Source: an uncultured Lachnospiraceae bacterium (GTDB taxonomy: Bacteria > Bacillota > Clostridia > Lachnospirales > Lachnospiraceae). From it: DNA of 64,000 nucleotides. The position numbers and the translations under genes were made by a program. The stretch is from positions 292,535-356,534 of the forward strand of contig CANQSB010000001.1 of the NCBI GenBank assembly GCA_947626435.1, written 5' to 3'. Under the pieces are notes generated by a model. The model worked only from the letters and a program-made list of their open reading frames with translations. It had not been told where the DNA came from and searched no databases. This document shows positions 8,010 through 19,364 of this stretch, in pieces. Position 1 is the stretch's first letter, and the number at the start of each line of letters is the position of its first letter.

Positions 8010-9179
8010 TCACACTCCCTCACACCAATACCTAGTATATCTCCTCAACATCGGCACCAGCTCCTTCAAAACACGCAAAGTATAATCCATATCCTCCTCC
8101 GTATTCAATACACTCATACTAAACCGAATCGTCGAATCCAAATACTGCTTCTCAACCCCAATCGCCTTCAAAGTCACCGAAGCCGACGGCTTATTCGACG
8201 AGCACGCACTGCCTGCCGAAACATAAATCCCCTTATCCTCCAGCGCATGCAACATAACCTCACTCCGCACCCCCTGTATTGACACACTGACCACATTAGG
8301 CGCGCCATCCCTACCAAGCGGACCATTTATCCTTATCCCGTCAAGCCCTGCCAGCCCATCCGTAAACCTATCCTTTAACGCATACAGATAATTTCTCTTA
8401 CCCTCCAAATCACTATATGCCTCCTCAGCCGCAAGCGCCATCCCCGCTATCCCCGGGACATTCTCCGTACCAGAGCGCATCCCTTTCTGCTGCCCCCCGC
8501 CAAAAATAATCGGTCTTACCTTCGCCTTTTCATTGACATAAAGAAACCCCACTCCCTTAGGTCCATGAATTTTGTGAGCGCTCACAGAAAGCATATCAAT
8601 ATGCATCCGCTTGGGATATATTGCAAACTTGCCAAAACTCTGCACCGCATCAACATGAAACAGCGTATTGGGATTAAGGCGCTTTATCAGCTCGCCCGCC
8701 TGCTCAATCGGCTCTATCGTGCCTATCTCATTGTTTACATGCATAATAGACACTAAAATCGTACCGCGCGTCATAGCCTTTTCCAAATCATAAAGACTCA
8801 CCGCGCCGCTCCTGTCAACAGGCAGGTATGTAACCTGAAAGCCCTGTTCCTCAAGATAAGCGCAGGTCTGCAGCACTGCGGGGTGTTCTATCCTCGTAGT
8901 TATGATATGCCTGCCCGCCCTGTGGTTTGCGTATGCCGCCCCGATAAGCGCTATGTTGTCCGACTCCGTGCCGCCCGAAGTAAATATTATTTCCTTCTCC
9001 TGAACCTTCAAAAGCTTTGCTATCGTCTCTTTCGCATAGCGGATATATTTTTCGCTCTCAACGCCTTTTCTGTGCATGCTTGACGGGTTTCCGTAGTCCT
9101 CGCACATAATCTTTGTCATAAGCGCCGCCACATTCGGCAGGCATCTTGTGGTCGCCGAATTGTCCAAATAAACTTCCAT
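8010..9179 (-). CDS. Cysteine desulfurase (NifS/IscS family)
   Basis: 389-residue PLP enzyme. N-terminal MEVYLDNSATTRCLP, cofactor loop TSGGTESDN, HVDAVQSFGK, the PLP lysine in SAHKIHGPKG near 205, and the catalytic cysteine loop SAGSACSSNKPSAS near 330. It frees sulfur from cysteine as a persulfide. The adjacent thiI suggests it is a dedicated donor for 4-thiouridine; a wider Fe-S role cannot be excluded. The start is set at ATG 9179, with AAGGGTG eight bases upstream, rather than GTG 9188. Confidence 0.93.
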   Translation of the reverse strand: MEVYLDNSATTRCLPNVAALMTKIMCEDYGNPSSMHRKGVESEKYIRYAKETIAKLLKVQEKEIIFTSGGTESDNIALIGAAYANHRAGRHIITTRIEHPAVLQTCAYLEEQGFQVTYLPVDRSGAVSLYDLEKAMTRGTILVSIMHVNNEIGTIEPIEQAGELIKRLNPNTLFHVDAVQSFGKFAIYPKRMHIDMLSVSAHKIHGPKGVGFLYVNEKAKVRPIIFGGGQQKGMRSGTENVPGIAGMALAAEEAYSDLEGKRNYLYALKDRFTDGLAGLDGIRINGPLGRDGAPNVVSVSIQGVRSEVMLHALEDKGIYVSAGSACSSNKPSASVTLKAIGVEKQYLDSTIRFSMSVLNTEEDMDYTLRVLKELVPMLRRYTRYWCEGV

Positions 9180-9205
9180 AATCTTCACACCCTTAAACGT
9201 ATCGG

Positions 9206-9232
9206 ATTTTCAGTAATATTTCCCCTGAAAAT
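9206..9232. promoter_or_regulatory. Inverted repeat in the desulfurase leader
   Basis: Perfect 8-bp arms ATTTTCAG and CTGAAAAT with an 11-base spacer, 27 bases upstream of the desulfurase start. It could be an operator or a leader hairpin; no regulator is identified. Confidence 0.45.
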
Positions 9233-9295
9233 GAGTACATTGTCTATTTTATCTTATTTTAAAATATGCGTCAAATAAGATTTTGGTGTTATTCC

Positions 9296-11395
9296 TTATT
9301 CTTTATAATTCTCTTTTATGTATTCAAGCAGCTCCCTGCTGTCCTCAGGCATGCGGCAGCCTACTATGTACTCTCCGTCATTGTTTGACGAGCGTATAAT
9401 AATCCCCTCAAGCCGATTAACGTTTGGCACCTCAAAGCGCGGTATCGTTATTGTTACCTGCTTTCCCGCCGCATCAGCAAATTTTTTGTCCTTTACCGCA
9501 AAGGCAAAGCCATTCGCGCTGACGTTTACCATTTTTCCGTCGTAAGTTCCCGCGCCTTTCAGCTCTATTGTACATTCGCTTGAAACAGGTATTCTGGGAT
9601 ATTTTCTCCTGTTCATGACAGACGGCGACGTATTCAACGCTATCTGATAGCAGCCCGCGCCTTTATCCTTGGCAGGCATCATACTTACGCCAGTCCAATT
9701 GTATAATACATTATCTACAGCTATGCGAAGGTTGAAAGTCTGACGTTTAAGCTGGCTGTCCTGCAAAGCCTCTGCGCCGCTTAACCTGATTGTAATGCCG
9801 TTTCCACTCTGCTCTACAATCTCGCCGTGGTATTCCGCAGCCTCCTGGGCGGTACTTACAACAGACACCTTCATTCCTGCCGTTAAGTCCTGTACGCCCA
9901 TAAATCCGCCTGCGCCAAGCTCCTCCATAAGCTTTCCGACAACACTCTCGATTTTGTTGACATTTACCGAGCTCTCCTCATATTTGCTGAGCATTGTCTT
10001 TGTAGTCGTATCGGCATCGCTTACACATTCCGTCATTATCTGCATGACATCGCATATCTGCTGCATATTCTCCACCATGCTCTGATTAGATGCCTCCACC
10101 TCTTTCATCGCCGAATCTATGACGCCTATATGCTCGCCCATCTGCGTAGAATCATCTATGATAGTGCCTACGCTCTGGGATACCTGATTTACATGGTTTG
10201 AGGTTTCCTGTATAAGCTCTATTGTCCTTGTGATGGACTGTGTCATCTTGTCGGCGGTTTCCTCCAGATGATTAAGCGCGGCAAGTATGCGGCTCGACGA
10301 GTTCTGGGTACCCATGCTCAAGTTGCGTATTTCATCAGCCACCACCGCAAAACCTTTTCCGGCGTCGCCCGCGCGCGCTGCCTCTATTGACGCGTTGAGC
10401 GCAAGCAGATTTGTCTGGCTCGTTATTCCCTCTATAGTGCCCGTTTCCTCTTTAACCATCACAAACTCAGACCTGAACTCACTTAAGACCTTCTCAACCT
10501 CCGCCGAAAGCGACGCCATCATATTTGCGGAATCAACTACACCCTCCAACGCGCTTGAACTGTCCTTTGCATGTGATACCGATTCTCCGACAAGCTTCGT
10601 CATCTGCTCCACAAGTCCCGCGACATTTTGAACCTGCGTATTTATGTCCTCGGTCATATCCATCGACGACATAGTCTTTTGATAAAGCACACCGTTGTTA
10701 TTTGAAAGCTCAGTCATGCTCGCGACAACATTGTTTGCGCCTTGCTTATTTTCGTCTGAAAGCTCGCGCACCACAGTCACGCCGTCAACAATGGAATTGC
10801 TCGCGCCCTTTACCTTTGAGATTGTTTCTATAACGCGGTTTAGGTTGTCCTTTATCGAATCAGTAAGGGCGCCGTCCGACTTAACCATATGGTCAATGGA
10901 AAGAACATAGCAGCCATAGCAGAGTATGATGCAGAAAAATTCAAGCACATAATCCTTAATATTGTCACCGCTGTTCATGCCCTGAAAATAATGGTATACT
11001 ATGCTGACTATGATGACAATGGCGTTTGTGACTGCGCAGCGGAGCATGTACCCCTTGTCCTTGAACAGAATGAGCATGCTCGTCAGGGGGAGAATATATG
11101 CAAAGGTAAGCCCTGACTCCGAGGTGCATATCGTATATGTGTAAAAAATCCCATAGCCTACGGCAAGCACGTCTTTATATACCGGCGCCGCCAATCCCTT
11201 GATTTTTAACACCGCAAGGCCGACAAAAAACGGCAGCCAGCACACGCTGAAATAAGTTATAAGATATATTGTCGAGTGTTTTCCCTGGACAGCCTCAAAT
11301 ATGCATAGCGCCGATAACAATACATTAAGTATCAGCCATACCGTCATTGCCTTCCGGTTTGCGCTTTTCTTGAAAATTTCCTCATTGTACTCCAT
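9296..11395 (-). CDS. Methyl-accepting chemotaxis protein with a C-terminal PilZ domain
   Basis: 699 residues. The N terminus (about 20-180) has five to six membrane helices without a large extracellular sensor loop. Then come a coiled signalling region and the conserved MCP hairpin tip ([20 protein letters not shown], near residue 335). After 570 there is a PilZ domain: RRKYPRIPV and downstream NVSANGFAF carry the RxxxR and (D/N)xSxxG c-di-GMP-binding residues. It would couple membrane-level input and c-di-GMP to CheA/CheW (inference). ATG is preceded by AAAGGAG. Family B element B3 lies just upstream. Confidence 0.9.
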   Translation of the reverse strand: MEYNEEIFKKSANRKAMTVWLILNVLLSALCIFEAVQGKHSTIYLITYFSVCWLPFFVGLAVLKIKGLAAPVYKDVLAVGYGIFYTYTICTSESGLTFAYILPLTSMLILFKDKGYMLRCAVTNAIVIIVSIVYHYFQGMNSGDNIKDYVLEFFCIILCYGCYVLSIDHMVKSDGALTDSIKDNLNRVIETISKVKGASNSIVDGVTVVRELSDENKQGANNVVASMTELSNNNGVLYQKTMSSMDMTEDINTQVQNVAGLVEQMTKLVGESVSHAKDSSSALEGVVDSANMMASLSAEVEKVLSEFRSEFVMVKEETGTIEGITSQTNLLALNASIEAARAGDAGKGFAVVADEIRNLSMGTQNSSSRILAALNHLEETADKMTQSITRTIELIQETSNHVNQVSQSVGTIIDDSTQMGEHIGVIDSAMKEVEASNQSMVENMQQICDVMQIMTECVSDADTTTKTMLSKYEESSVNVNKIESVVGKLMEELGAGGFMGVQDLTAGMKVSVVSTAQEAAEYHGEIVEQSGNGITIRLSGAEALQDSQLKRQTFNLRIAVDNVLYNWTGVSMMPAKDKGAGCYQIALNTSPSVMNRRKYPRIPVSSECTIELKGAGTYDGKMVNVSANGFAFAVKDKKFADAAGKQVTITIPRFEVPNVNRLEGIIIRSSNNDGEYIVGCRMPEDSRELLEYIKENYKE

Positions 11396-11460
11396 TGTTG
11401 TTTGTCTCCTTTCATAATATAATCAATTTAGGCATTTGCGAAATGTGTTCTAAGCCATCC

Positions 11461-11566
11461 GAATCTAGTCAAAATATATAAAAATCGCGTCAATGAACTG
11501 TATCTCAGATACAGTTCATAGGCGCTCCGCGAAACGCCGCTTATTTTATATATCTTGCCTAAATTC
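11461..11566. repeat. Family B palindromic element B3
   Basis: Arms of 23 bp with three mismatches (11461-11483 and 11544-11566), in opposite orientation to B1 and B2. Inside is a perfect 11-bp hairpin, GAACTGTATCT/AGATACAGTTC. A related direct repeat (TGCGAAATGT...TTCTAA) flanks it on both sides, at about 11425-11450 and 11617-11640; the second is a solo end that runs into the rsmE 3' end. Confidence 0.8.
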
Positions 11567-11648
11567 TATGATGTTGAATAGGGTTTTGCAAGTGCCTATA
11601 TAATCAATTTTTTAGGTAACTGCGAAATGTTTTCTAAACCGTTTGAAT

Positions 11649-12407
11649 TTAATCCTCAAGCTGATACATTATCCACGCCATAACCGTCATTCCTGCGGTT
11701 TCTGTGCGCAATATGCGCTTTCCAAGGGTTATCGGCATCATACCTGCTGAAATTGCAGCGTTTATCTCGCTTTCGTCAAAGCCTCCCTCGGGGCCTATAA
11801 AGACTGCAATTGTCTGTCCCCCCTTTAGGCTGCCTATTATTTTTTTTGTGCCTGCCATTCCCGATGAGCCTTCCAAAATATTTTCCATTTCATATGGGAC
11901 AAGCTTAATATCCATTTGTGAGGCATATGAAATCGCCTCGCTGTATGTCATCACGTCATGGATTTGCGGAACTATCGCGCGCCTGCTCTGCTTTGCCGCC
12001 GCCTCCGCTATACCCTGCCAGCGCGCAAGCTTGGACTTTGCTTTTTTGTCGTCGAGCTTTACCACACACCTTTTCATCGCAACAGGAATTATCTCATATA
12101 CGCCAAGTTCAACTGTCTTTTGTATGATAAGCTCCATTTTATCCCCTTTGGGAAGCCCTTGGAAAAGATATACTTTAGATGGCAGCTCTACTCCGTCCTC
12201 CTTTATAAAGATAAGTTCGCACAAAACCTCCCTATCACCTATGCTGCTGATAATACAGCGGTAATCCCTGCCGTCTATTCCGTTGCTTACGCTTATCTCA
12301 TCGCCCTGTTTCAGCCTGATGACATTTTTAATATGATTCACGTCCTGCCCCGTGATGATTATTGTCTTTTCAGCTATCTGACTTGGCTCGACAAAAAAAT
12401 GATACAT
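11649..12407 (-). CDS. rsmE: 16S rRNA (uracil(1498)-N(3))-methyltransferase
   Basis: 252-residue SPOUT methyltransferase. Signatures are the N-terminal PUA-like MYHFFVEPSQI and HIKNVIRLKQGDEI, then LFQGLPKGDKMELIIQKTVELGV, RWQGIAEAAAKQSRR and the knot motifs FIGPEGGFDESEI and LGKRILRTETA. It methylates U1498 of 16S rRNA. It follows prmA by 34 bases in the standard dnaJ-prmA-rsmE order. Confidence 0.95.
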   Translation of the reverse strand: MYHFFVEPSQIAEKTIIITGQDVNHIKNVIRLKQGDEISVSNGIDGRDYRCIISSIGDREVLCELIFIKEDGVELPSKVYLFQGLPKGDKMELIIQKTVELGVYEIIPVAMKRCVVKLDDKKAKSKLARWQGIAEAAAKQSRRAIVPQIHDVMTYSEAISYASQMDIKLVPYEMENILEGSSGMAGTKKIIGSLKGGQTIAVFIGPEGGFDESEINAAISAGMMPITLGKRILRTETAGMTVMAWIMYQLED

Positions 12408-12441
12408 ATCTTCCTCATTCCCACAATCATAGACTTATATC

Positions 12442-13407
12442 TCAAAGCTTCCTCGCCGTAACACTCACCCATTCGCCCTGGTATGTAACATCAATAACCT
12501 CAAAGCCTGCTGCCGTGACCGCATCTCTTACTGTCTGCTCCTTATTGTCTATAATGCCTGATGTTATGTATATACCGCCCTTTTTGAGCTGATTGTATAT
12601 CACAGGCGTGAGCGGCACTAATACGTCCGCCAGAATATTCGCCACCACAATATCATATTTTTCATAGCCAACCCTGTCCTGAACAGCCTTATCCGTAATA
12701 ATATTTCCTATCAAAAGCTCAAATTTGTCCGCTGGAATGTTGTTTGACTCCATATTTTCACGCACCGCGTCCACCGCGCATGGATCAAGGTCTGTACCCA
12801 CTGCCCCTTTTATGCCATACATAATCGAAATTATCGACAATATACCGCTGCCCGTACCCACATCAAGCAGCAAAGTTTCAGGAATAATATACTTTTTCAG
12901 CTGGCGTATGCAAAGCTGCGTCGTCTCATGCATACCCGTACCGAAAGCTGTACCTGGATCTATGTGGAGGATTTTCTTATCCCTGTCCTCGTCCTTTACC
13001 TTTTCCCACGATGGTATCACAAGCAAATCGTCAATATAAAACTGATGAAAATACTGCTTCCAGTTGTTGATCCAGTCAATATCCTCCGTCTCAGATACCA
13101 TAATCGAGCACTCACCTATATCCATAAAACCGCGCAAAGCATTAAGCTCATTATTTATATTCTCTATAATTTCATCTGTATTTACCGAATTATCCTCATT
13201 TTCCTCAACAAAAAAGCTCAAATACGCAATTCCGTCATCCTTCGGCGCATCAGGCAGAATATCCACAAACATCTGCTCCTTTTCAAGCGGCGTAAGCGGT
13301 ATCTTGTCCTCAATCTGCGCCCCCTCCAAGCCTATATCATACAAAGCGCTGATTATTATATCTTCAGCGTCAGTGATTGTCTTTATCGTGAATTTTTTCC
13401 ATTTCAT
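12442..13407 (-). CDS. prmA: Ribosomal protein L11 methyltransferase
   Basis: 321 residues: an N-terminal L11-recognition domain, then a Rossmann methyltransferase. Motifs are IDPGTAFGTGMHETTQLC, LLDVGTGSGILSI near residue 180, GTDLDPCAVDAVREN, and IVANILADVLVPL (the NxL motif IV). The start is MKWKKFTIKT, with AAGAGGATAAGTT before the ATG. It is separated from dnaJ by a 622-base region that holds a G-poor tract and a family A repeat, so it may have its own promoter. Confidence 0.94.
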   Translation of the reverse strand: MKWKKFTIKTITDAEDIIISALYDIGLEGAQIEDKIPLTPLEKEQMFVDILPDAPKDDGIAYLSFFVEENEDNSVNTDEIIENINNELNALRGFMDIGECSIMVSETEDIDWINNWKQYFHQFYIDDLLVIPSWEKVKDEDRDKKILHIDPGTAFGTGMHETTQLCIRQLKKYIIPETLLLDVGTGSGILSIISIMYGIKGAVGTDLDPCAVDAVRENMESNNIPADKFELLIGNIITDKAVQDRVGYEKYDIVVANILADVLVPLTPVIYNQLKKGGIYITSGIIDNKEQTVRDAVTAAGFEVIDVTYQGEWVSVTARKL

Positions 13408-14029
13408 AACTTATCCTCTTTTTATATTTTTATCGAATTACCAAACATTCTAACCGTTTCCGCAATTTTTATAAAATTATCACACAATTGCAATCTATTT
13501 TAACTCAGCAAACCGCCATTCCATCTAAAAATCCTTCCATAAAATCCTAATAAACAAAATAATTGTAGCATACTTAAATTACCGTGGCAACCACCTAAAA
13601 GTACAAACTTACAGACAAACTCACAATATCAAGCACATAATAACAAATTGAACACAAGTCCTAAAATCATATCAAAAATAACAAACTTACAACAACAAAC
13701 ACACTATAACAAATCAGCACAAATTCCAAAATCACATTCAAAAAGAACAAACCCACAATAACAGCCTACGATACACTAGCCCGAGCAGGGGCATATATCC
13801 CATAAGGACCTTGGGAAGCGTCGGCACTTAGCGAAGCAAGCTGTAAAAGCGTAGCTCCTTTTACAGCGCCGCTGAGCTTAGTGACCGCTACGCTTCCCAC
13901 TGAGCGCAAGCGATGTCCGCATGGGATATATGCCCCTGCTCGGGCGACCTCTTACCAACAAAAAAAACACCTGCAACAGCCTCCCTTTCTCCAAAAGCTA
14001 TTGCAGATGTCCAATCTAACCTCTACATA
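13408..14029. other. Intergenic region: G-poor repeats plus a family A element
   Basis: 622 bases with no gene. About 13593-13760 is almost free of G on the plus strand and is built of degenerate repeats of ACAAACTTACA (13602, 13681, 13746). It is followed by family A copy 2 at 13779-13945. The remaining 84 bases lead to the dnaJ stop. Confidence 0.7.
13779..13945. repeat. Family A palindromic element, copy 2 (167 bp)
   Basis: Perfect 25-bp arms at 13779-13803 and 13921-13945 (start GCCCGAGCAGG, end ATATCCCAT). The second stem here is GGGAAGCG/CGCTTCCC, where copy 1 has GGAAAGCG/CGCTTTCC, a compensatory pair change. The inner hairpin GCTGTAAAAG/CTTTTACAGC is unchanged. It lies 84 bases 3' of dnaJ. 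Confidence 0.85.
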
Positions 14030-15205
14030 TCACAAAAACTTCCGCTTCTTCTTCTTCTTATCATCCCCAGCATCACTACCGTCGCCATTCTCCATATTCT
14101 TCACAGCCTCAAGCGTATTCCCCGTCTCACCATCAAACTGGCGAAGCAAATCCCTCGCCTCATTCGAAAGCTTATCAGGCACCTGCACAACAAGCGTGAC
14201 ATAATGGTCTCCGCGCACTTCCTTATTCCTAAGCGACGGCACACCCTTACCGCGCAATCTCACACGCGTATCCGTCTGCGTCCCCGCCTTTACATCATAT
14301 ACCACCTTGCCGTCAACCGTATCTATCAGTATCTCGCCGCCAAGCGCCGCCACAGCAAACGACATCGGCACTGTAGAGAATATGTTCATATCCTGACGCT
14401 GGAATATCGGATGCCTGTCAACTACAACCTCAACAAGCAAATCTCCTCTCGGTCCGCCGTTCACGCCCGGCTCGCCCTTATCCCGTATGCGCACGCTCTG
14501 CCCGTTGTCAATGCCCGCAGGAATAGATACCTGTATTTTCTTTCTGCCCGAAATATATCCCGTACCATGACAGTCAGGACACTTATCCTTTATCGTCTTG
14601 CCTGTACCGTTGCAGTCAGGGCATACCTGTGAATTGCGTATCGTGCCAAAAGGCGTCTGATGCTGCGTCACTACCTGCCCGCGCCCGCCGCAGCGGCGGC
14701 AAGTCTCAGGCGAAGTGCCGGGCTTTGCTCCTGTGCCGTTACAAGTCTTACAGGTATCTTTGAGATTTAATTCAAGCTCCTTCTCCACGCCGAAAACCGC
14801 CTCGCTGAAGCTTATGCGCACGCTGGTGCGGAGATTGGCGCCCTTCATTGGTCCGTTGCTGCCCCTCGAGCTTCTGCTGCCGCCGCCAAAGAAATCGCCA
14901 AAAATATCGCCGAAAATATCAGAGAAATCAGCACCGCCAAAGTCAAAGCCGCTAAAACCGCCAGCTCCGCCGCCCTCAAAGGCAGCGTGCCCGAACTGGT
15001 CATACTGGCGCCTTTTTTCAGGATCACTCAAAACAGCATAAGCCTCTGATGCTTCCTTGAACTTCTTTTCAGCTTCCTCGTCACCGGGATTCATATCAGG
15101 ATGATACTTTTTCGCAAGCTGTCTGTATGCCTTTTTTATGCTGGCGTCGTCAGCTCCCCTGTCGACGCCCAGCACCTCATAATAATCTCTTTTCTGCTCA
15201 GCCAT
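14030..15205 (-). CDS. dnaJ: Chaperone protein DnaJ
   Basis: 391 residues with full type I architecture: J domain with HPD ([11 protein letters not shown], near residue 35), a Gly/Phe region (about 75-110), four zinc repeats of CxxCxGxG type ([32 protein letters not shown], about 148-215), and two C-terminal substrate domains. It ends in a lysine-rich tail (KKKKKRKF). It is the co-chaperone of DnaK, 41 bases after dnaK, in the HrcA/CIRCE-controlled operon. Confidence 0.97.
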   Translation of the reverse strand: MAEQKRDYYEVLGVDRGADDASIKKAYRQLAKKYHPDMNPGDEEAEKKFKEASEAYAVLSDPEKRRQYDQFGHAAFEGGGAGGFSGFDFGGADFSDIFGDIFGDFFGGGSRSSRGSNGPMKGANLRTSVRISFSEAVFGVEKELELNLKDTCKTCNGTGAKPGTSPETCRRCGGRGQVVTQHQTPFGTIRNSQVCPDCNGTGKTIKDKCPDCHGTGYISGRKKIQVSIPAGIDNGQSVRIRDKGEPGVNGGPRGDLLVEVVVDRHPIFQRQDMNIFSTVPMSFAVAALGGEILIDTVDGKVVYDVKAGTQTDTRVRLRGKGVPSLRNKEVRGDHYVTLVVQVPDKLSNEARDLLRQFDGETGNTLEAVKNMENGDGSDAGDDKKKKKRKFL

Positions 15206-15246
15206 AATATCCTATGCCTCTCTAAATCCTGTATATTTCCATATAT

Positions 15247-17136
<1,890 letters not shown>

Positions 17137-17182
17137 CTATTAATTAAAAAACCTTTATTAAACCTCTTTATTTATTATTTAT

Positions 17183-17207
17183 GAAAAACGCTGTCATCGC
17201 GTTTTTC
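17183..17207. promoter_or_regulatory. Hairpin between grpE and dnaK
   Basis: Perfect 9-bp arms GAAAAACGC and GCGTTTTTC around a 7-base loop, 59 bases before the dnaK start. It may be an mRNA processing or attenuation structure between hrcA-grpE and dnaK-dnaJ. A second imperfect palindrome (AAAATTCT...AGAATTTT, about 17306-17350) adjoins the grpE stop and shares GGCGCTCCGCGAA with element B3. Confidence 0.5.
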
Positions 17208-17352
17208 TAAACATTTCAGAAACTTTAAATGCTTTGGCATTTTGCGGCATATTTTTACTGCCTTGTGTTTCTTAATGTTTTTTCGTTTTTATATGCGAGA
17301 CTTGAAAATTCTTCGCGGAGCGCCCCTTGGCGCAAGTGATTAGAATTTTTTC

Positions 17353-18066
17353 TCACTGTACTACGGCTACCATGCTGTGCCTTACTACGCTGTCGCGGTA
17401 GGTGTAGCCTTTTTGGAGCTCCTGCGCTACCACTCCCGACTCATACTCCTCGCTCTCCACCTGCATTACTGCATTGTGGAGCTCGGGATTAAACTCACAG
17501 CCTACTGCCTCTATCGGCTTGACGTCAAGCTTTTCAAGCTCGGTCATCAGCTGCTTGTAAACCATATTCATGCCCTCGGCAAACGGCTGCTTCATTTCCT
17601 CCTCGCTAAGCCCCGCAAGCCCGCGCTCAAAATTGTCCACTACGGGAAGGATTTTTTCTATCACGCTCTTTGCGCCTGTCTCAAACATTGCGGACTTTTC
17701 TTTTTCGGTGCGCTTTCTGAAATTGTCAAATTCCGCCATCTGGCGCTTTACCCTGTCCTCAAGCTCATCAACCTTTTCCTGAAGCTTATTGGATTTTTTA
17801 TCCTTGCCCAAAAAAGACTTTTTCTTTTTGCTGTCTGGTTCCTGCGCCCCTTCCGCTTCATCAGCTGATTCTGTTTCCGCTGCACTGTCCGTCTCATCTG
17901 ATGCAGCGCTGTCTGCCGCGTCTGCCTTATTTTCGTTTTCAGCGCTTTCGGTATTTTGAGCGGAGCCATTATTTTCAGCCGCGTCAGCGTCTTTGGCGTT
18001 TTTTTCTGTATCCAGCTCCTCGGAATTTCCCGTCTGCTGATTTTCGTCTAACTGCTTTTCTTCCAC
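17353..18066 (-). CDS. grpE: Nucleotide exchange factor GrpE
   Basis: 237 residues, longer than typical (about 190-200) because of an acidic, Ala/Glu/Asp/Ser-rich disordered N terminus (about 1-80). Then comes the long coiled coil (LQEKVDELEDRVKRQMAEFDNFRKRTEKE in several heptads), PVVDNFERGLAG, and the beta domain with FNPELHNAVMQVE and LQKGYTYRDSVVRHSMV. It drives ADP release from DnaK. It is 38 bases after hrcA. Confidence 0.95.
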   Translation of the reverse strand: MEEKQLDENQQTGNSEELDTEKNAKDADAAENNGSAQNTESAENENKADAADSAASDETDSAAETESADEAEGAQEPDSKKKKSFLGKDKKSNKLQEKVDELEDRVKRQMAEFDNFRKRTEKEKSAMFETGAKSVIEKILPVVDNFERGLAGLSEEEMKQPFAEGMNMVYKQLMTELEKLDVKPIEAVGCEFNPELHNAVMQVESEEYESGVVAQELQKGYTYRDSVVRHSMVAVVQ

Positions 18067-18104
18067 TATATCTCGTCTCCCTTTCTCAATGCTTTATATT
18101 TTTA

Positions 18105-19163
18105 TCACCCTTTATCATCTTTTTTATAGATGGTGTCAAGCTGGCTTTTCAGCGTCTTAAGGGTGCTTATTACCTTGTCGTAGTCCATGCGCCTCGGCCC
18201 GATAATGCCTATCGTGCCTTTCATGCCCTCCTCGAGCTCATATGTCGCGGTCACTACGCTGCAGTCCTTCATGGTCTTTACAGGAGTTTCATTTCCTATA
18301 TATACCTGTATGCCTGTGCCGTTGTCGTCTGTGAGACTGCCCTGCACAAGCTCGGTCAGCAGCTGCTTTTCCTCAAATGTGGTAATCAGCTCGCTTGCCC
18401 GCTGGTTGTCGGCAAGCTCGGGATATTTGAAAATATTGTTTGCTCCGCTTGTGTAAATCTCAATATTTTCGTCTTCCTTTATCACCTCGGCAACCGCGTC
18501 CATAACCTCCGCGATTATTCCGTCGTAAATACCTGCCTGCTGCTTGAGCTTGGAAATCATCGCGAGGTTTATCTCCTCGATTGGCAGACCGTTCAGGTTG
18601 GTGTTAAGCAGGATATTCAGCTTTAACAGCGTCTCGTCGTCGAGTGGCTCATCTACTGTAATCATTGTGTTTTTGATTACGTTGCCCTCGACTACTATTG
18701 TGGTCAAGAGCTGTGTCGCCTCCACTCTGGAAAGCTGTATGAATTTGAGCTTATTGCCTCTCACCTGCGGGGCGGAAATCATTGTCGCGTAGTTTGTGTT
18801 GGTCGCGAGCATTTTCGCCATCTGCTTGAGTATGGACTCCATCTTGTCCTCGCGCTCGAGAAGCAGCTCACGCATTTCCTTTACTTCCTTGGTCGCCTGA
18901 TTGAGCTGTTCTTCCTTTTCGAGCATCATCTGGTCTACATACAGTCTATAGCCTTTATCTGAAGGGATGCGCCCGGCAGAGGTGTGGGGCTGTATTATCA
19001 GTCCAAGCTCCTCCAAGTCGGACATTTCATTTCGGATTGTGGCTGAGCTTAGGTTCAGGTCTGTGTACTTGGAAATAGTTCTGCTGCCTACCGGCTCGCC
19101 TGTCTCTAAATAATTTTGGATAATCGCTTTGAGTATTTTAAGCTTTCGCTCGTCTAAATCCAA
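18105..19163 (-). CDS. hrcA: Heat-inducible transcription repressor HrcA
   Basis: 352 residues. The N-terminal winged helix (DLDERKLKILKAIIQNY...GEPVGSRTIS, SSATIRNEMSDLEELGLI, HTSAGRIPSDKGYRLYVD) is diagnostic, and the C terminus has the GIIGPRRMDYDKVISTL ending. It represses the operon by binding CIRCE. The start is placed at TTG 19163: AAAGGAG (19173-19179) is nine bases upstream. A longer reading frame would run into the CIRCE operator itself, which makes an upstream start implausible. Confidence 0.95.
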   Translation of the reverse strand: MDLDERKLKILKAIIQNYLETGEPVGSRTISKYTDLNLSSATIRNEMSDLEELGLIIQPHTSAGRIPSDKGYRLYVDQMMLEKEEQLNQATKEVKEMRELLLEREDKMESILKQMAKMLATNTNYATMISAPQVRGNKLKFIQLSRVEATQLLTTIVVEGNVIKNTMITVDEPLDDETLLKLNILLNTNLNGLPIEEINLAMISKLKQQAGIYDGIIAEVMDAVAEVIKEDENIEIYTSGANNIFKYPELADNQRASELITTFEEKQLLTELVQGSLTDDNGTGIQVYIGNETPVKTMKDCSVVTATYELEEGMKGTIGIIGPRRMDYDKVISTLKTLKSQLDTIYKKDDKG

Positions 19164-19216
19164 AATGCCACGCTCCTTTCCGCCTGCGCCTGCGAAGCTG
19201 TCTGGTTTGAGATTTA

Positions 19217-19243
19217 TTAGCACTCGTTTTAATGGAGTGCTAA
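19217..19243. promoter_or_regulatory. CIRCE operator
   Basis: Exact consensus: TTAGCACTC, nine bases, GAGTGCTAA. It lies between the hrcA promoter and the TTG start at 19163, so HrcA autoregulates hrcA-grpE-dnaK-dnaJ. Confidence 0.98.
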
Positions 19244-19257
19244 TATCTTCATATAAT

Positions 19258-19286
19258 AAATTACTACTTTAGTATTTTATTGTCAA
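19258..19286 (-). promoter_or_regulatory. Promoter of the hrcA-grpE-dnaK-dnaJ operon
   Basis: TTGACA (complement of 19281-19286), a 17-base spacer, and TAATTT (complement of 19258-19263). Transcription would begin just before CIRCE, as in other SigA/HrcA promoters. The -10 is weak, and a TATTAT slightly further on is an alternative. Confidence 0.65.
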
Positions 19287-19364
19287 CATTCTTTTTGATA
19301 TTATTTATAAATAAATTCTAAAAATGTGGGAAAAGGCAGGATGGAATGTTAGTGGCATGAGGAC

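Noticed and set aside
13913..14632. 239-codon plus-strand frame over dnaJ
   Set aside because: Antisense to the zinc-finger and C-terminal domains of dnaJ; Arg/His-rich with no domain.
19164..19223. Upstream extension of HrcA to an ATG at 19223
   Set aside because: It would place coding sequence over the CIRCE operator and ignores the strong ribosome site at the TTG start.
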